Below, one piece after another: positions 53,579 through 62,338 of a stretch of 64,000 nucleotides of DNA. The notes under the pieces were generated by a model. The model did no database searches. It worked only from the letters and a program-made list of their open reading frames with translations, and was not told the origin of the DNA. The DNA lies in NCBI GenBank assembly GCA_015233895.1, contig JADFXG010000007.1:1-64000 (forward strand), given 5' to 3'. Position 1 is the stretch's first letter, and every line of letters starts with the position of its first letter. The translations under genes and the position numbers were made by a program. This DNA is from Nitrospirota bacterium. Lineage in GTDB: Bacteria > Nitrospirota > Thermodesulfovibrionia > Thermodesulfovibrionales > Magnetobacteriaceae.

Positions 53579-55426
53579 ATGAACAAAGCAAGATTAGAGA
53601 AATTAAAAAAGAGTTTGAACCACTCCGATGTCTCAAGGCGGCGGCAGGCTGCCTCTATGCTTGGGGAGGGTGATGAGCGGGCAATTTATCCACTAATAAC
53701 GGCTCTCTTTGACAAAAGCCTTGCCGTACAGGACTCTGCTGCCCAATCTTTGATTCAAATAGGCGGCGAGGCTGTAGCTTATATGACCATACCGGTTTTA
53801 AGGAAAGAGGCTTCTCAAAGAAATGCAGCCCTCTTAATTCTCAAAGACCTTGGCGAGGTCTCAGTTCCTTTTCTGTATGATCTCTTAAAGGACAGGGATG
53901 AAGATATGCGAAAGTTTGCTGTTGACCTGCTTGGCGATATTCATATCGGAGTTGATTATGAATTGTTGATACCTATGTTTAAAGATGAAAACGCAAACGT
54001 AAGAGCCGCAACATGCCGTTCATTCGGCCTTCTTAACGTTAAAGAGGGTGTAAAGTATCTTAAGAAGGCTCTCTCTGACCCTGAGGAATGGGTCGCTTTT
54101 ACCGCTTTGGAGGCTCTTGGTGCCATGGAGTCTGAGGAGGGGGTAACCGCTATTAGTGAACTCTGCAACGGTTCCTCTTTGGTGCTTAAGTTTGCAGCTT
54201 TTGAAACTCTAGGTAAAATTCCCTCTAAACAATCCAAAGATGCACTCATCGAGTGCACTAAAACCACCGATTCCTTTACAAAATCAGTTGCAGTAAAGAG
54301 CCTGGTTCAGATTGGCATAGAGCCTGATATGCTTTTCCTTGCCCCTGACCTCAGAGTTATGCTCCAAAGTGATGACTGGGAGGATAGATTTGCAGCTATT
54401 TCAGGTCTTTCAGTAATAAAAGATAAAGATTCACTTTATACTCTTCTGGATATGGCAGGCTCCCTGGACACCTCTTATCCTGAAAATGAAGAACATACAG
54501 CCATCATAAAGGATGCTGTTTTAAATATTGCCGACTGCTCATCGTTGCTCTCTCTTTGTGACATCAATAACCTAAAATTCAGAGGCATGGCAATTTTGGT
54601 GGAAACACTCGGAAAACTTAAGTGCGTTGAGGCTATTGATACACTTGTAAAACTCCTTAGAAGTTCACTCAGGGATATTCGCAGGGAGGCTGCCCATGCA
54701 CTTGTTGAAATTGCAGATGAGCGCTGTGTGGACTCACTGATTGAGGCACTCTCTGATGAGGACGGCCACGTCAGAAAACAGAGCATCTATGCTCTAAGAA
54801 AGTTGAAAGCCAAAAAATCTTTTTTACCCATACTTGATCTTATAAGCAAAGAGGGTTACGAGGATGTTGTTGATGAAGGGGTTAAGGCCCTGCTTTCTAT
54901 GGATTCATCAAAGTTTCTGCATAAAGCCTCCTCTTATCCTGAAAATTTTAAAATCTATATAGCTAAATATGCTCAGGAGACGGAGCTATTGCTTGACCTT
55001 TCAAAGGATGACAGTAAAAGTGTTAAAATAGCGGCGATTTCACGGCTCGGCTCTTTTAATCAGCAAAATGCTTATGACAGACTTTCTGAACTCTTAAATG
55101 ATAATGATTTAGAACTAAGACGCTCCTCAGCAATGACTCTCAGCCAGTACGGTGTTTTTGTTGATGCTCTTTTAACGGCTGTCAACGATAGTGATATGTG
55201 GGTTAGATTTTATGCACTTAAAGCGATTGCTGCTACAAAGGGTGCTGAGTACCCTGATCTGTTTGCTCAGGCACTTAATGACCGTGAAAACCTTGTAGTT
55301 ATGGGGGCAATTGATGCGCTTTCAATTTTAGGCGGACAGGATGCGTATGAGGCCATCTATTCCATCAGAGATCATACAGATGACGCAATAAGGCAGCGTG
55401 TTGAAGAGGTCTTACAGAGCTTGTAA
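53579..55426 (+). CDS. HEAT-repeat protein at the head of the chemotaxis operon
   Basis: 615 residues from the ATG at 53579, chosen because a TTG at 53552 lies upstream of the -10 box. Nearly the whole chain is HEAT/PBS-lyase repeats of about 30 residues (for example RRQAASMLGEGDERAIYPLITAL; VRAATCRSFGLLNVKEGVKYLKKAL; VRKQSIYALRKLKAKKSFLPIL). Such alpha-solenoids bind partner proteins. The stop overlaps cheR by one base (TAATG), so the protein is probably a scaffold or regulator of the signalling complex. Confidence 0.88.
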   Translation: MNKARLEKLKKSLNHSDVSRRRQAASMLGEGDERAIYPLITALFDKSLAVQDSAAQSLIQIGGEAVAYMTIPVLRKEASQRNAALLILKDLGEVSVPFLYDLLKDRDEDMRKFAVDLLGDIHIGVDYELLIPMFKDENANVRAATCRSFGLLNVKEGVKYLKKALSDPEEWVAFTALEALGAMESEEGVTAISELCNGSSLVLKFAAFETLGKIPSKQSKDALIECTKTTDSFTKSVAVKSLVQIGIEPDMLFLAPDLRVMLQSDDWEDRFAAISGLSVIKDKDSLYTLLDMAGSLDTSYPENEEHTAIIKDAVLNIADCSSLLSLCDINNLKFRGMAILVETLGKLKCVEAIDTLVKLLRSSLRDIRREAAHALVEIADERCVDSLIEALSDEDGHVRKQSIYALRKLKAKKSFLPILDLISKEGYEDVVDEGVKALLSMDSSKFLHKASSYPENFKIYIAKYAQETELLLDLSKDDSKSVKIAAISRLGSFNQQNAYDRLSELLNDNDLELRRSSAMTLSQYGVFVDALLTAVNDSDMWVRFYALKAIAATKGAEYPDLFAQALNDRENLVVMGAIDALSILGGQDAYEAIYSIRDHTDDAIRQRVEEVLQSL

Positions 55427-56244
55427 TGGAACTTAAAGATGAAACATTTAGAAATTTCAGAGATTTCATATATGAAAAAAGCGGTATATACATACCGGAT
55501 ACAAAAAAGTATTTTATAGAAAACAGATTAGGCAAAAGAATAGAGGAAAACAAACTGGCAAGCTTTGACGATTATTTATACATGTTGAAATATAATAACA
55601 ATATCAGTGAACTGAATGTTATGTTTGAAAGAATAACAACAAATGAGACATTTTTTTTTCGTGAACTCCAACAATTAGAGGTGCTTGTGGGGCACATAAT
55701 ACCTAAGATAAAGGCGGAGTTAAAACCTGCAACCTTAAGAATCTGGTCATCAGCCAGTTCAACCGGAGAGGAGCCCTACACTATCGCAATGATGCTTATG
55801 GAAAACCCCAAAACGGCAGGTATAAAATTTGAGATACTTGCCTCGGATTTAAGCGAATCCGTTTTACAAAAAGCCAGAGTAGCCACCTATGGCCAGTACT
55901 CAATCAGAAACGTTCCTCAAAACTATCTGAAAAAGTATTTTAAACAGTTAGAAGGTACCAATTATGCCTTAAATACCGAGGTTCGCTCAAAGGTGAAATT
56001 TGTACAGATTAACCTTCTTGATGCAGCAAAGATGAGAAGTGTCAGGGACATGGACGTTGTGCTTTGTAGAAATGTGTTGATATACTTTGATAAAAAAGCA
56101 AAAATATCTGTAGTAACAAGTATTTATGAGTCGCTGAAAAACGGCGGCCATTTTCTAATAGGAATGGCTGAGTCACTGCACGATGTAACACGTGCGTTTA
56201 AGCCTGCAGTCATAGATAAAACAGTGGTTTATCAGAAGGCATAA
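55426..56244 (+). CDS. cheR: Chemotaxis protein methyltransferase CheR
   Basis: 272 residues. An N-terminal CheR helix domain (FRNFRDFIYEKSGIYI) is followed by the SAM-binding part (RIWSSASSTGEEPYTIAMML; LASDLSESVLQKAR; VLCRNVLIYFD). It methylates glutamates of chemoreceptors with SAM. It begins at the stop of the HEAT gene. No receptor gene is present in the window. Confidence 0.96.
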   Translation: MELKDETFRNFRDFIYEKSGIYIPDTKKYFIENRLGKRIEENKLASFDDYLYMLKYNNNISELNVMFERITTNETFFFRELQQLEVLVGHIIPKIKAELKPATLRIWSSASSTGEEPYTIAMMLMENPKTAGIKFEILASDLSESVLQKARVATYGQYSIRNVPQNYLKKYFKQLEGTNYALNTEVRSKVKFVQINLLDAAKMRSVRDMDVVLCRNVLIYFDKKAKISVVTSIYESLKNGGHFLIGMAESLHDVTRAFKPAVIDKTVVYQKA

Positions 56245-56266
56245 GCCGCGGGATGGAGGAAAGAGT

Positions 56267-56632
56267 ATGAAGATAATGGTAGTGGATGACGATAAGACTA
56301 CTCGGAAAATACTCGGCCTCTATCTGAAAGGCGGAGGGCACGAACCTGTGTTTGCAGAAAACGGCCTTGACGCTATAGAAAAACTTGCTGCCAACGAGGT
56401 CGATTTAATCCTGACAGATCTAAATATGCCCTACATGGATGGCATAGAGTTGACTAAAACCCTTAAAACGGATCCTTCTTTTAAGGATATTCCATTAGTA
56501 ATGATAACTACGGAAAATGATGAGGCTGAAAGAAGCAAAGCTATGGCTGCAGGTGCAAACGGTTATCTGGTAAAGCCGATATCAGCCGATACACTCAATA
56601 AGAATGTTAAAATATTTGCAAAAAAAAATTAA
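56267..56632 (+). CDS. cheY: CheY-like single-domain response regulator
   Basis: 121 residues, a bare receiver. Acidic pair D7/D8 (VVDDD), phospho-acceptor Asp in LILTDLNMPYMDG, Thr in MITTEND and Lys in LVKPIS are all present. GGAGG about 9 bases before the ATG. It is followed 18 bases later by a second CheY; one probably drives the motor and the other could be a phosphate sink. Confidence 0.93.
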   Translation: MKIMVVDDDKTTRKILGLYLKGGGHEPVFAENGLDAIEKLAANEVDLILTDLNMPYMDGIELTKTLKTDPSFKDIPLVMITTENDEAERSKAMAAGANGYLVKPISADTLNKNVKIFAKKN

Positions 56633-56650
56633 ATTCAGGAGGAAATTTTA

Positions 56651-57043
56651 ATGCCATATGACAAGCACATGAAAATTCTTGTGGTTGATGATTTTTCAAC
56701 AATGAGAAGAATCATTAAAAACATCTTAAAGCAGCTCGGATATGAGAAAATTGAAGAGGCTGAGGACGGTGAACAGGCCTTTACCAAACTTAAAAATGGT
56801 GACTTTGATTTTTTGATAACCGACTGGAATATGCCTAACGTTACCGGCCTTGAGTTACTCAAAAGAGTTAGAGCAGACGCAAAATTAAAGGCTATCCCTG
56901 TGTTACTGGTAACAGCAGAGGCAGAAAAAGAGCAGGTCATTGAGGCTGTTAAAGCTGGTGTTAATAACTATGTCATTAAACCTTTCACTGCGGATGTGCT
57001 TAAGGATAAGCTGGATAAGATATTTGAAAGACTGAAAAAATAA
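56651..57043 (+). CDS. cheY: Chemotaxis response regulator CheY
   Basis: 130 residues. It matches classical CheY closely: [27 protein letters not shown], phospho-acceptor Asp in [20 protein letters not shown] and the invariant Lys in YVIKPFT. GGAGG 7 bases before the ATG. Of the two receivers in the operon this is the better candidate for the flagellar motor signal and for the substrate of the CheZ domain encoded next. Confidence 0.96.
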   Translation: MPYDKHMKILVVDDFSTMRRIIKNILKQLGYEKIEEAEDGEQAFTKLKNGDFDFLITDWNMPNVTGLELLKRVRADAKLKAIPVLLVTAEAEKEQVIEAVKAGVNNYVIKPFTADVLKDKLDKIFERLKK

Positions 57044-57064
57044 TTTCGCTGCCGGAGGAAAAAC

Positions 57065-58342
57065 ATGGGCCAGTATATAGGTTTTAACATTGGCAGGGAG
57101 GAATATGTAGTTCCTATTCTGATTGTGCAGGAGATCATGAAGCCAACTCAGACCACAGTTTTGCCGCATTCAAGGGATTTTGTGATGGGTATAATCAGTT
57201 TGCGCGGCAAGACGATTACAGTTATAGATTTAAAACAAAAGCTAGGACTATTTAACGCCGACTCACAGGGAGAGGGCAATGTTATAGTGGTCAATATGGG
57301 ACGCATTACGTTTGGAGTTAAGGTGGATTCCATAACCGGTGTTATGAATATAGATAATGATTCAATTGTAACAGAGGTCGGATTTGTTGGCACAAATACG
57401 GATGAATGCCTAAAGGGAGTTGCTAATCTCGGTGATGACAGGATGGTACTTGTTTTAGATTTTACTAAGTTATTAACTAACGAGGAGATTTCCCTTATAG
57501 GGGAGGATATAGTAAATTCTGAATGTACTGATGAAGGTGAGGTTGTGGTCACAAAGAGAATAACAACTATGGGCGGAGATTTTTTCGTAAAAGAGGTGCG
57601 GGATGCCGTCCATAAGAGTGCTGCAGATAAAGGGCTTGATCAAAAATTGGTCATAAGATTAATGGAAAATGTCAACAAGCTAATGGAGTCCTTTGCCAAT
57701 GGAGATATAGAGTCTGCCGAACGGGCGATAGATGATCTTTCAAGTTTCGGGGACCGTGAAATGTTTTCAGAGATTGGGAGAATGACCCGCAAGTTGCATG
57801 ACTCCATAAAAGATTTTAAACAGTTATTGAACCCTAAGCTAAAAACTCTCGCTGAGGGGGAGATGTCTGAGGCAACCGATAAGCTTGAGTGGGTAATAAC
57901 TAAAACTGAGGAGTCAGCAAATAAGACTATAAATATAGCAGAGAAAAATCAGGCTAAAATAGATGAGCTCCTGGCTGCAATGGATAACCTTGAATCATCA
58001 CCTCAATCTGAGGAAACTGCAACTGCAGATAAGGATTTTTCCAATCTTTTAAAAAACGAATTAAACGATATGAATAATGATTTTCTTGAGATAATGATGG
58101 CACAGGAGTTTCAGGACCTGACAGGACAGATACTTAGAAAAGTGATCAAACTTGTCAGAGACCTGGAGGATCAACTGGTAAAACTTGTTATGATGTTTGG
58201 CGTAAAAGTAGATGGGAAGCAGCCTGAAAAACCGATTGAAAAAACAGAGGGTGAACTCCTCGGCCCTCAAATAAAACCCTCTGAAAGCGCAGTGTCCGAC
58301 CAAGGTGATGTGGATGCGCTGCTTGCTGAGTTTGGATTCTGA
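57065..58342 (+). CDS. CheW-CheZ fusion protein (coupling domain plus CheY phosphatase)
   Basis: 425 residues. Residues 1 to about 145 are a CheW domain (YIGFNIGREEYVVPILIVQEIMKP ... HSRDFVMGIISLRGKTITVIDLKQKLGL ... GVANLGDDRMVLVLDFTKLL). Residues about 165-385 are CheZ: a long helical hairpin with the catalytic block MAQEFQDLTGQ, where D351 and Q355 match D143 and Q147 of E. coli CheZ. The chain ends in DVDALLAEFGF, the CheY-tethering tail of CheZ. The protein should sit in the receptor-kinase array through CheW and dephosphorylate CheY~P there. GGAGG 6 bases before the ATG. A separate CheW lies at the end of the operon. Confidence 0.93.
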   Translation: MGQYIGFNIGREEYVVPILIVQEIMKPTQTTVLPHSRDFVMGIISLRGKTITVIDLKQKLGLFNADSQGEGNVIVVNMGRITFGVKVDSITGVMNIDNDSIVTEVGFVGTNTDECLKGVANLGDDRMVLVLDFTKLLTNEEISLIGEDIVNSECTDEGEVVVTKRITTMGGDFFVKEVRDAVHKSAADKGLDQKLVIRLMENVNKLMESFANGDIESAERAIDDLSSFGDREMFSEIGRMTRKLHDSIKDFKQLLNPKLKTLAEGEMSEATDKLEWVITKTEESANKTINIAEKNQAKIDELLAAMDNLESSPQSEETATADKDFSNLLKNELNDMNNDFLEIMMAQEFQDLTGQILRKVIKLVRDLEDQLVKLVMMFGVKVDGKQPEKPIEKTEGELLGPQIKPSESAVSDQGDVDALLAEFGF

Positions 58343-58400
58343 CAGAGAATGGATATGATTTCCATAAATATAAAAATAAACACTTGGGAGGGCATCTGAA

Positions 58401-60341
58401 TTGTCTGACGAAATGGATGAAATAATAAATGATTTTTTAATAGAAACAACAGAGCTTGTTGATGATTTGAATCAGAAGTTTGTTGAGCTTGAGTCTGACA
58501 GAGATAATCAGGATTTGGTCAACAGTATATTCCGTTCCGTCCACACGATAAAGGGAGCCTCCGGGTTTTTGGGCTTTAACCAGATGGTGGATGTGACGCA
58601 TATAACGGAAAGTGTGCTGAAAAAAATAAAGGATGGTGATTTAATTCTTGAGCCCGGCATTATGGATGTGATACTTGAGTCCATAGACATGGTTAAAGTG
58701 TTGTTAGATCATATAAAACAAAAAGACGGAGCTGAGGAGGACATTACCGGTCTTGTTGGCCGCCTTAAGGCAATAAATGACGGCACTGCCGCAGGCTTAT
58801 CCGAGCCGCCGCAGATGACGGCACAGCCTGCCTCAGATGAGCCGGATATAGATATGACAGGCGTGCTGGATACCGATCTTCTGGCAGAACTTGAGGCAGA
58901 ACATGCTGCCTCCTCAAGCGTCAAACAGGTGGGCACAATCCTTATAGAAAGCGGTTTGATTAGTGAGGATGACGTGGATGAGGCTCTTAAGATTCAGGAG
59001 CTTATCAAAGAGTCAGTAGATGTTGGAGAGATTCCCAGGGTTGGTGAAATTTTAACCGTCACCGAAAAAGCATCCAAAGATGATGTAAAGAAGGCTCTCA
59101 ACAAACAGGCCCCGCCATCCCCTCCTGCTGAGAAATCAGATAAACCCCAACAGGTGGAACAGACAATCAGAGTGGATGTTGAGCGGCTTGATAACGTGCT
59201 TAATCTGGTTGGGGAACTGGTTTTGGCAAGAAACCGGCTTGTTAAAATCTCAACTACTCTTGAAATAAAATACCAGGACAGCGAAGACCTGGCGCCGCTT
59301 ACCGAGTTAACATCATTTATAAACCTGATAACAACAGACCTTCAGATAGCGGTTATGAAGACACGTATGCAACCCATAAAGAAGGTATTTAACCGGTTCC
59401 CAAGAATGGTAAGAGACCTTGCCCGCCAGCTAAACAAAGAGGTAGAGTTAAGGCTTTTTGGCGAGGATACCGAACTTGATAAGTCAATTATTGAGGAAAT
59501 AGGCGACCCCCTTGTTCATTTAATAAGGAACTCCGTAGATCATGGCATAGAGATGCCAAAAGAAAGACAGTCTATTGGAAAGCCAACCTTAGGCACCGTA
59601 ATACTTTCAGCCTATCAGGAGGGTAATAACATAGTCCTTGCAATAGAGGACGATGGTAAAGGCATAGACCACGAAATGCTAAGAGAAAAAATAGTGGAAA
59701 AAGGCCTTTCAACATTTGATGAACTTGATAAACTTTCCATAAAAGAGGTTCTGGATTTTATTCTCTTACCCGGATTTTCCACAGCCAAGGTCGTATCAGA
59801 TGTTTCAGGCAGAGGGGTTGGTATGGATGTGGTAAAGACCAACATAGATAAGTTAAACGGTGTTATCACAATCGATACGGAAAAAGGTAAAGGGTCAAAG
59901 TTTATAATCCGGCTGCCGCTTACGCTTGCCATCATTCAGGCGCTTATGGTAGGAGTCAGCAAAGAGGTGTTTGCAATTCCTCTGGCCTCGGTTGTTGAAA
60001 CAGTTCGATTGGTTGATAAGGACATTAAAACAATAAGGGGACAGGAGACTGTTATACTCAGAGACGAGGTGGTGCCGGTGCACAGACTTGCTGACAAGTT
60101 CTTCATAGAGAGGTCCTCTGATGTAAACGGTAAGATGTACCTTGTGGTTATACTGATAGGAGAGAAGAAATACGGACTAATGGTTGATAAGCTTTTTGGC
60201 CAGGAAGAGGTAGTTATTAAGTCCATAGAGGGATTTTCCGGGAGTGCCGATGGCGTAGCCGGAGCCACAATAACAGGAGACGGAAAAGTTGTGTTGATTT
60301 TGGATCCATCTGTGATGTTTAGCAGCGCTAAGCACGGATAA
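58401..60341 (+). CDS. cheA: Chemotaxis histidine kinase CheA
   Basis: 646 residues. P1 HPt domain with H48 in SVHTIKGASGFLGF; a linker (about 110-245); P3 dimerisation (VERLDNVLNLVGELVLARNRL); P4 kinase (IRNSVDHGIE, EDDGKGID, GRGVGMD); P5 CheW-like regulatory domain. The linker has no recognisable P2 CheY-binding domain but holds two copies of a 'VG-x-IL...A..K' motif (about 175-245), resembling the N-domain of GspE-type ATPases. The start is TTG, supported by GGAGGG 8 bases upstream. Confidence 0.96.
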   Translation: MSDEMDEIINDFLIETTELVDDLNQKFVELESDRDNQDLVNSIFRSVHTIKGASGFLGFNQMVDVTHITESVLKKIKDGDLILEPGIMDVILESIDMVKVLLDHIKQKDGAEEDITGLVGRLKAINDGTAAGLSEPPQMTAQPASDEPDIDMTGVLDTDLLAELEAEHAASSSVKQVGTILIESGLISEDDVDEALKIQELIKESVDVGEIPRVGEILTVTEKASKDDVKKALNKQAPPSPPAEKSDKPQQVEQTIRVDVERLDNVLNLVGELVLARNRLVKISTTLEIKYQDSEDLAPLTELTSFINLITTDLQIAVMKTRMQPIKKVFNRFPRMVRDLARQLNKEVELRLFGEDTELDKSIIEEIGDPLVHLIRNSVDHGIEMPKERQSIGKPTLGTVILSAYQEGNNIVLAIEDDGKGIDHEMLREKIVEKGLSTFDELDKLSIKEVLDFILLPGFSTAKVVSDVSGRGVGMDVVKTNIDKLNGVITIDTEKGKGSKFIIRLPLTLAIIQALMVGVSKEVFAIPLASVVETVRLVDKDIKTIRGQETVILRDEVVPVHRLADKFFIERSSDVNGKMYLVVILIGEKKYGLMVDKLFGQEEVVIKSIEGFSGSADGVAGATITGDGKVVLILDPSVMFSSAKHG

Positions 60342-60349
60342 CAGATAAA

Positions 60350-61444
60350 GTGATACAGACTCCTGAAAAAAAGATAAAGGTGCTAATTGTGGATGACTCA
60401 GCCTTTATGAGAAACACCATAAAGAGCTTGATAGTGAGGGATCCTGAGATACAGGTTGTTGGAACTGCCTCAGACGGTTTTGAGGCGCTGGAGAAAATAG
60501 AATCCCTGAAACCTGACATTATTACACTGGACGTTGAGATGCCGCGGATGAACGGGCTTGAGGCTCTTAGGGCAATCATGGCAAGCAACAATCCTCTGCC
60601 TGTGATAATGGTTAGCTCACTTACGACAGAGGGCGCTAAGACCACTTTAGAGGCACTGGAGCTTGGTGCCGTGGATTTTATTCCCAAAAATCTCTCTGAT
60701 CTATCTGTTAATATCGTCAATATAAAGGATATGCTGCTGGATAAGCTTAAGCAAATAGGAGGCAAAAAACTCAAAATACAGAGAAAGGTTTCCTCTCTTA
60801 AAGTTGGAGTTTCCACAGTGGCCAAGCCGGTTGCACCACAGCCGCAGTCTGTCCGGTCAGTTCAGTTTACATCAAACAAGAAAGTACAGATGGTTGCCAT
60901 TGGAACATCAACAGGCGGCCCTAAGGCGCTTCAGAGTATAGTGCCATTTTTCCCTAAAAATTTCTCAGTACCTGTTATAATATCCCAGCACATGCCGGCT
61001 AATTTCACAGGCCCTTTTGCCGAGCGGCTTTGCCAGCTGAGCCAGTTGCCGGTAAAAGAAGCCAAGCATGGTGAAAAAATAGAAAATGGTATTGTCTATA
61101 TTGCCCCTGGCTCAGGACACATGAGTATTACCAAGAAGGGATTTGACAAATTTATCAGCATCGGGGATGACCCTGGCTACATATATAAACCCTCGGTTGA
61201 CGTTATGATGTTAACCACTAATTCTGTAATGCCTGGGGCCTGTCTTGGAGTCATATTAACCGGCATGGGTAATGACGGCTTTAAAGGGATGAGAGCTATT
61301 AAGGAATCAGGTGGCAGAACGATAGCTCAGGATGAGGAAAGTTGTGTTGTATTTGGAATGCCCAAGTTTGTCGTTGAAGCGGGTCTTGCCGATAAGGTTG
61401 TGACGCTTTCAGAGATAGCAGGGGAGATTATTAATTCAATATAG
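60350..61444 (+). CDS. cheB: Chemotaxis response regulator/protein-glutamate methylesterase CheB
   Basis: 364 residues. Receiver domain with D61 (TLDVEMPRMNG), linker, and methylesterase domain with the catalytic Ser in AIGTSTGGP, His in SQHMPANFTGPF and Asp in LTGMGNDG. It removes methyl groups set by CheR. The start is GTG, 8 bases after the cheA stop. Confidence 0.96.
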   Translation: MIQTPEKKIKVLIVDDSAFMRNTIKSLIVRDPEIQVVGTASDGFEALEKIESLKPDIITLDVEMPRMNGLEALRAIMASNNPLPVIMVSSLTTEGAKTTLEALELGAVDFIPKNLSDLSVNIVNIKDMLLDKLKQIGGKKLKIQRKVSSLKVGVSTVAKPVAPQPQSVRSVQFTSNKKVQMVAIGTSTGGPKALQSIVPFFPKNFSVPVIISQHMPANFTGPFAERLCQLSQLPVKEAKHGEKIENGIVYIAPGSGHMSITKKGFDKFISIGDDPGYIYKPSVDVMMLTTNSVMPGACLGVILTGMGNDGFKGMRAIKESGGRTIAQDEESCVVFGMPKFVVEAGLADKVVTLSEIAGEIINSI

Positions 61445-61558
61445 ACTTTTATTATTATATTTATTTAAGGTATAATCCGTTATACGATGCAGTTGGACTT
61501 TTTTAGCAGTTGTGTTGTTATGGCAAAATGATGATTAAACATATATGGAGGCATAGAT

Positions 61559-62023
61559 ATGGAGCCTTTTACAGCGACTGAAGACATACTTCAGCTTGTT
61601 ACTTTCACTCTCGGGACAGAGGAGTATGCTGTTGATATTTTAAAGGTACAAGAAATAAATCGGATGACATCAATAACGATGGTTCCCAATGCCCCGCCTT
61701 TTGTAGAGGGTGTGATAAACCTCCGCGGCAAAGTTATACCTGTTGTCAATTTGAGAAAGAAATTCGGAATTCCGGGGATGGAAGACAGTGAAAACGCCAA
61801 AATTATGATTGTTGACCTCAAAGGGGTTACGATGGGGCTGATTGTGGACGCAGTATCGGAGGTTCTCAGAGTGCCTGCAAATATCGTAGAACCCACCCCA
61901 CCAATGGCTACCGATATTAGTACAGAGTTTATATACGGCATCGCCAAGTTAAATGACAGGCTTATAATTATGCTTGACCTTGATAAGATGATTGACAGCG
62001 CTACGGATTCTTTCAGTTTCTAA
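61559..62023 (+). CDS. cheW: Chemotaxis coupling protein CheW
   Basis: 154 residues, a stand-alone CheW: LVTFTLGTEEYAVDILKVQEINRM, APPFVEGVINLRGKVIPVVNLRKKFGI and FIYGIAKLNDRLIIMLDLDKMI. It bridges receptors and CheA. It lies 114 bases after cheB; GGAGG about 8 bases before its ATG. The gap could hold a promoter, but I see no clear boxes. Confidence 0.95.
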   Translation: MEPFTATEDILQLVTFTLGTEEYAVDILKVQEINRMTSITMVPNAPPFVEGVINLRGKVIPVVNLRKKFGIPGMEDSENAKIMIVDLKGVTMGLIVDAVSEVLRVPANIVEPTPPMATDISTEFIYGIAKLNDRLIIMLDLDKMIDSATDSFSF

Positions 62024-62091
62024 ATCAACTCTTGACACCTTAAAGCACAATGTGATAGTTTACTTAAGTGTAACGCTCTTTGTAAAGGCAC

Positions 62092-62175
62092 GCCGGAGTG
62101 GCGGAATTGGTAGACGCAAGGGACTTAAAATCCCTCGGGTTCACGCTCGTGCCGGTTCGAGTCCGGCCTCCGGCA
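62092..62175 (+). tRNA. tRNA-Leu (anticodon TAA)
   Basis: 84 bases. Acceptor GCCGGAG / CTCCGGC, D-arm with GGCGGAATTGGTAGACGC, anticodon loop CTTAAAA giving TAA, a long variable arm (CGGGTTCACGCTCG) typical of leucine tRNA, and T-arm GCCGGTTCGAGTCCGGC. CCA is not encoded. Confidence 0.96.
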
Positions 62176-62187
62176 TTTAATAAAAAC

Positions 62188-62226
62188 AAGGGGTTAGACG
62201 CTTTTATTTAACCCTTTTCTTTTTTA
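62188..62226 (+). terminator. Rho-independent terminator after tRNA-Leu
   Basis: AAGGGGTTA (62188-62196) pairs with TAACCCTT (62209-62216), with one G-T wobble, and is followed by a T-rich run (TTTTCTTTTTT). Confidence 0.75.
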
Positions 62227-62338
62227 TTCCAATTCCGGGTATGTTTTAACTTATTTGGCAGTTCAAAGTATTTCTGAAAATAGGAATTACCCAAAAGAGA
62301 GAAAGAATAATCCCTCTTTTGTGATAATTCCCAGTGCT

